A stretch of DNA of 64,000 nucleotides, taken from Peribacillus sp044761985. GTDB taxonomy: Bacteria; Bacillota; Bacilli; Bacillales; DSM-1321. Below the pieces are notes generated by a model. That model was not told the origin of the DNA. It searched no databases and saw nothing but the letters and a program-made list of their open reading frames with translations. Position 1 is the first letter of the stretch; each line of letters begins with the position of its first letter. Below are positions 61,648 to 64,000 of this stretch, piece by piece. A program made the position numbers and the translations under genes. The stretch lies in contig NZ_JBIWDK010000001.1 in NCBI RefSeq assembly GCF_044761985.1, positions 248,001 through 312,000 of the forward strand, in the 5' to 3' direction.

Positions 61648-61738
61648 GTAAATGTCATAAGTGAGAGTAATCATCAAAGTGTATAAACTAGATAAACAGG
61701 TAAATAATAAAAAACGTTATTTAGTAACGAGGGATATT

Positions 61739-62074
61739 ATGTTGATTAAGTATAAGAAAAGTTATGAAAAGTTTGCCATGGGGTTATTATCTTTCATGCC
61801 AAATGAAAAAGAGATAAAAGTGCTTCGGAATACCATGAAGAATTATGAAACAGATGAAAATTTGCAGTTGTTCTTATGGAAAGATGAAGAAATCGTCGGC
61901 TTGATTGGAATAGAGACAAGTTCCAATTTCATCGAGATTCAACATATATCTGTAAATCCTTCTTTCCGTAAGCAAGGGATAGGCAAAGAAATGGTTAGGT
62001 CAGTGAAGGAACAATACCCTGACAAAGAATTAAAGGCAAACGAGCATACGGAAAGTTTTATTGAAAAGTGTTGA
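61739..62074 (+). CDS. ribT: RibT-like GNAT N-acetyltransferase
   Basis: 111 residues. It has the RibT-specific start MLIKYKKSYEKFAMGLLSF and MPNEKE, then the GNAT core with FRKQGIGKEMV acetyl-CoA loop, and ends SFIEKC, some 10-13 residues shorter than B. subtilis RibT. In B. subtilis ribT is the last gene of the riboflavin operon; here the other rib genes are absent and it has its own promoter. GAGGG precedes ATG 61739. Function of RibT is unknown. Confidence 0.85.
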   Translation: MLIKYKKSYEKFAMGLLSFMPNEKEIKVLRNTMKNYETDENLQLFLWKDEEIVGLIGIETSSNFIEIQHISVNPSFRKQGIGKEMVRSVKEQYPDKELKANEHTESFIEKC

Positions 62075-62088
62075 AAAACTTATCTAAT

Positions 62089-62129
62089 CAAAAATAGAGG
62101 ATGCTCTCATGAGCGGTCCTCTATTTTTG
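62089..62129. terminator. Bidirectional terminator between ribT and the DUF309 gene
   Basis: AAAAATAGAGGA / TCCTCTATTTTT twelve-base stem between convergent genes. Confidence 0.9.
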
Positions 62130-62643
62130 ATTTCCTTAAGGAAAGTTGTTTGGCCCTTTTCAAGATAACGTCAGAACGATCGCGTGTTAAATGTTTATCG
62201 ACCAACCCTACATTCGTACAATCACTGTCCATGCACCACGTGTATCCTTTCTGTTTGCATAAGGTTTGGCAATGTGCAAGTAGTTCCGGGTCATTAATGG
62301 GAAGATTAATGCTTCTATAGGGTTTTTTAAGCAACATTCGTTCATGTGTCTGTTGAAGCAAATCGAGCAGGGCTTCGGGATCAAGACCCAATTGTCGCAG
62401 CTCGGCTTTTTTTAAATGAAGGTTGGATATGGCCTTTGCAAGAGTTCTTGTAGCCCCTGCATTATTGCCCCTGCGATCATGGTATAGGGCAACGGCGATT
62501 TGAATCAGGCCGACCCAATGTGAATCACGTTCTTTAGGAGCTGTTTCTTTCCAATACTCTTCAAGTATTTCGTGACACTCAAAGTAATCTCGAGTTCCGT
62601 GAAAATGGATGAGGAAAGAGAGATAGTCTTCAGGTAAATGCAA
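62107..62643 (-). CDS. ypuF: DUF309-family protein (YpuF-like)
   Basis: 178 residues. The DUF309 signature is seen in YFECHEILEEYWK near residue 22 and GLIQIAVALYHDRRGN, forming a small helical bundle with HExLE-like residues that could bind metal. Two cysteine pairs occur later (HCQTLC, WCMDSDC). Function unknown. AGGAGGGG precedes ATG. It lies between ribT and scpA, as in B. subtilis; its stop lies inside the shared terminator region. Confidence 0.88.
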   Translation of the reverse strand: MHLPEDYLSFLIHFHGTRDYFECHEILEEYWKETAPKERDSHWVGLIQIAVALYHDRRGNNAGATRTLAKAISNLHLKKAELRQLGLDPEALLDLLQQTHERMLLKKPYRSINLPINDPELLAHCQTLCKQKGYTWCMDSDCTNVGLVDKHLTRDRSDVILKRAKQLSLRKSKIEDRS

Positions 62644-62760
62644 TAATAACCCCTCCTTGTGCCTTATTTTCCCTTAGGTTAAGAAAGCTTTTTTAGACGA
62701 TTACCGCTTTTTAAGTATAAATACCATAGTACCATAAAAAAATGTCCAGAAAAATAAGGA

Positions 62761-62785
62761 AAGCTGATTGCTATGCAATCAGCTT
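62761..62785 (-). terminator. Terminator of the YjcZ-type gene
   Basis: AAGCTGATTGC / GCAATCAGCTT perfect eleven-base stem with TAT loop; a T-rich tract follows on the minus strand. Confidence 0.7.
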
Positions 62786-62802
62786 GTGTCGTCAGTTTTC
62801 AA

Positions 62803-62895
62803 TTATAACCAAGAAGCACCGACGATAACTAATAAAATGAATAATACTACGATAAACGCAAATCCGCCACCAAAACCTCCTGCATTGCCACCCAT
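62803..62895 (-). CDS. YjcZ-family sporulation peptide (30 residues)
   Basis: 30 codons with AAAGGAGGT ahead of ATG. The product has a Gly-rich start (MGGNAGGFGGGFAF) and a hydrophobic end (IVVLFILLVIVGASWL), the hallmark of YjcZ/SscA-like spore-associated peptides. Below usual length limits for gene callers. It has its own terminator. Confidence 0.88.
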   Translation of the reverse strand: MGGNAGGFGGGFAFIVVLFILLVIVGASWL

Positions 62896-63112
62896 ATAAG
62901 TACCTCCTTTATTCTGCTTATCTTACATTCTTAGACTATGTTCATTTTATAAATATGATTGGGCAACGACCCAATTTAAAAAATCCGCATGAAAAAACTT
63001 TAAATCAAGCAGAGCTTTATTTGTAATGGATAAAGGGCCGGTAATCCTCTATACTTGATTAATGAAGAAATAGGCCAATTAAAGGCCAATTAGATTTAAA
63101 TGGGGTATTTTG

Positions 63113-63880
63113 ATGGGTTATAATATTAAAATTGATGCATTCGAAGGACCGATGGATTTACTCCTTCATTTGATAAACCGTCTAGAAATAGATATTTATG
63201 ATATCCCTATGGCTGATATCACAGAGCAATATTTAGGCTATATCCATACGATGCAGCATCTTGAATTAGATATTGCGAGCGAATATTTAGTCATGGCCGC
63301 TACTTTACTCGCCATCAAAAGTAAAATGTTGCTGCCTAAGCATGAAGATGAGCTATTGATGGATGAAGATGGGGAATTATTCGAAGAAGATCCTCGTGAC
63401 GAACTTGTAGAGAAACTATTGGAATATAAAAAGTATAAATCTGCAGCAGAAGAATTCAAAGAACTGGAAGAAGAACGGAACTTGATATTCACTAAACCGC
63501 CAAGTGATCTGTCTGAATATGTAAAAGAAACGGAAAGTGAATTGCAGGAGTTAAATGTTAGCCTTTACGATATGTTGGGTGCCTTGCAAAAGTTGCTTCG
63601 CCGGCAAAAGATTCAAAAGCCCCTTTATACAAAAGTGACGAAACAAGAGATTTCCATTGAAAAACGCATGGAAGAAATCATGGCAGACCTCCAAACGTTT
63701 AAAGGCAAGAAGAGCTTTTTTGATTTGTTTCCAGAGCCAGTCAAGGAGCATATAGTGATTACATTTTTAGCGGTATTGGAACTGATGAAATTAAATGAAA
63801 TTAAAGTTGAACAAGAAGATAATTTTTCGGAAATCATGATTGTAGCTAAGGAAGGTGTAGAACCAGTTGGAAGTTATTAA
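63113..63880 (+). CDS. scpA: Segregation and condensation protein A
   Basis: 255 residues, kleisin. N-terminal KIDAFEGPMDLLLHLINRLEIDIYD in parts and VMAATLLAIKSKMLLP bind SMC, an acidic linker (about 80-105), and a C-terminal winged helix (EHIVITFLAVLELMKL). With ScpB and SMC it forms bacterial condensin. ATG 63113 is preferred to TTG 63110. It overlaps scpB. Confidence 0.95.
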   Translation: MGYNIKIDAFEGPMDLLLHLINRLEIDIYDIPMADITEQYLGYIHTMQHLELDIASEYLVMAATLLAIKSKMLLPKHEDELLMDEDGELFEEDPRDELVEKLLEYKKYKSAAEEFKELEEERNLIFTKPPSDLSEYVKETESELQELNVSLYDMLGALQKLLRRQKIQKPLYTKVTKQEISIEKRMEEIMADLQTFKGKKSFFDLFPEPVKEHIVITFLAVLELMKLNEIKVEQEDNFSEIMIVAKEGVEPVGSY

Positions 63881-64000
63881 TTGGAAAGGGATACTCGAGG
63901 CCCTTTTGTTTGCATCCGGAGATGAAGGTCTTTCCATCAAGCAAATTGCCTCAGTCCTTGAAATCACAGAATATCAAGCAACGGACATCATTGAAAGTTT
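63867..64000 (+). CDS. scpB: Segregation and condensation protein B, N-terminal part (partial)
   Basis: The first 44 codons are in the window, running off the right edge. The start is TTG 63867 with GGAAGGTG upstream, overlapping the scpA stop by 14 bases. The sequence NWKGILEALLFASGDEGLS and IKQIASVLEI is the first winged helix of ScpB, which dimerises on the ScpA kleisin linker. Confidence 0.93.
   Translation, partial: MEVINWKGILEALLFASGDEGLSIKQIASVLEITEYQATDIIES

Noticed and set aside
1..64000. Mobile elements, phage genes, CRISPR arrays, tRNA or rRNA genes
   Set aside because: No transposase, integrase other than XerD, regularly spaced repeats, or RNA gene was seen; the window reads as core chromosome.

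Overview
The window looks like a conserved chromosomal segment from a low-GC, endospore-forming Bacillaceae bacterium. It carries spoIIAA-spoIIAB-sigF, part of spoVA, spoIIM, dacF and racA. Gene order from the branched-chain keto acid operon to scpAB follows the Bacillus subtilis bkd - art - yqj - yqk - fur - xerD - spoIIA - lysA - scp region. A Peribacillus / Bacillus simplex-type genome is my inference from gene content and the style of differences; I cannot prove the species. I see no rRNA, tRNA, CRISPR array, insertion sequence, phage or plasmid gene.

Layout. 1-3495: end of the bkd operon (lpdV, bkdAA, bkdAB, bkdB) for branched-chain 2-oxo acid oxidation. 3829-9058: methylmalonyl-CoA mutase (mutA, mutB) and its GTPase chaperone meaB, in overlapping frames. 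9186-12252: bacilliredoxin and an arginine-type ABC transporter (artPQR). 12440-17517: yqjA, a secreted L,D-transpeptidase, a 31-residue Prli42-like gene on the minus strand, methylmalonyl-CoA epimerase, a carboxyltransferase (PCC-beta type) and an M20 peptidase. 17846-23931: Y-family polymerase, gndA, zwf, rnz and two small genes. 23997-27848: a squalene/phytoene-synthase-like protein and a TrpXYZ-type ABC transporter. 28021-32097: racA, proI with a proline T-box, yqjP and yqjQ. 32251-41617: a lipoprotein, an NlpC/P60 enzyme, LexA-controlled yqjW with a YolD-like partner, yqkB/D/E, the ohrR/ohr pair, an aldo-keto reductase, nudF and an EndoQ-like endonuclease. 41976-50606: mmsA, a GNAT enzyme, spoIIM, fur, yqzK, xerD and the nucleoside genes deoB-punA-pdp. 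50814-58587: dacF, spoIIAA-AB-sigF, a purine permease, then spoVAA, AB, AEA and AF. 58861-64000: lysA, ypuA, an orphan ribT, a DUF309 protein, a YjcZ-type peptide, scpA and the start of scpB.

How the genes fit together. Bkd makes branched-chain acyl-CoAs; MmsA makes propionyl-CoA in valine breakdown; the carboxyltransferase, epimerase and mutase (kept active by MeaB) then convert propionyl-CoA to succinyl-CoA. Nearly the whole route lies within 45 kb; the biotin carboxylase/BCCP partner is not here. A second theme is DNA and oxidative damage control (two Y-family polymerases, EndoQ, NudF, OhrR/Ohr, bacilliredoxin, Zwf/Gnd for NADPH). The third is sporulation, with recognisable sigma-H, sigma-E, sigma-F/G and sigma-G promoter sequences.

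Most notable departures from the usual Bacillus arrangement: spoVA runs directly from spoVAB to spoVAEA with no spoVAC, spoVAD or spoVAEB; a purine permease lies between sigF and spoVAA; a perfect 25-bp inverted repeat is built into the 3' end of sigF; an EndoQ homologue is fused head-to-tail with nudF; the squalene/phytoene-synthase-like protein has Asn for the first Asp of its second metal motif; and several very small genes are present that are easily missed.
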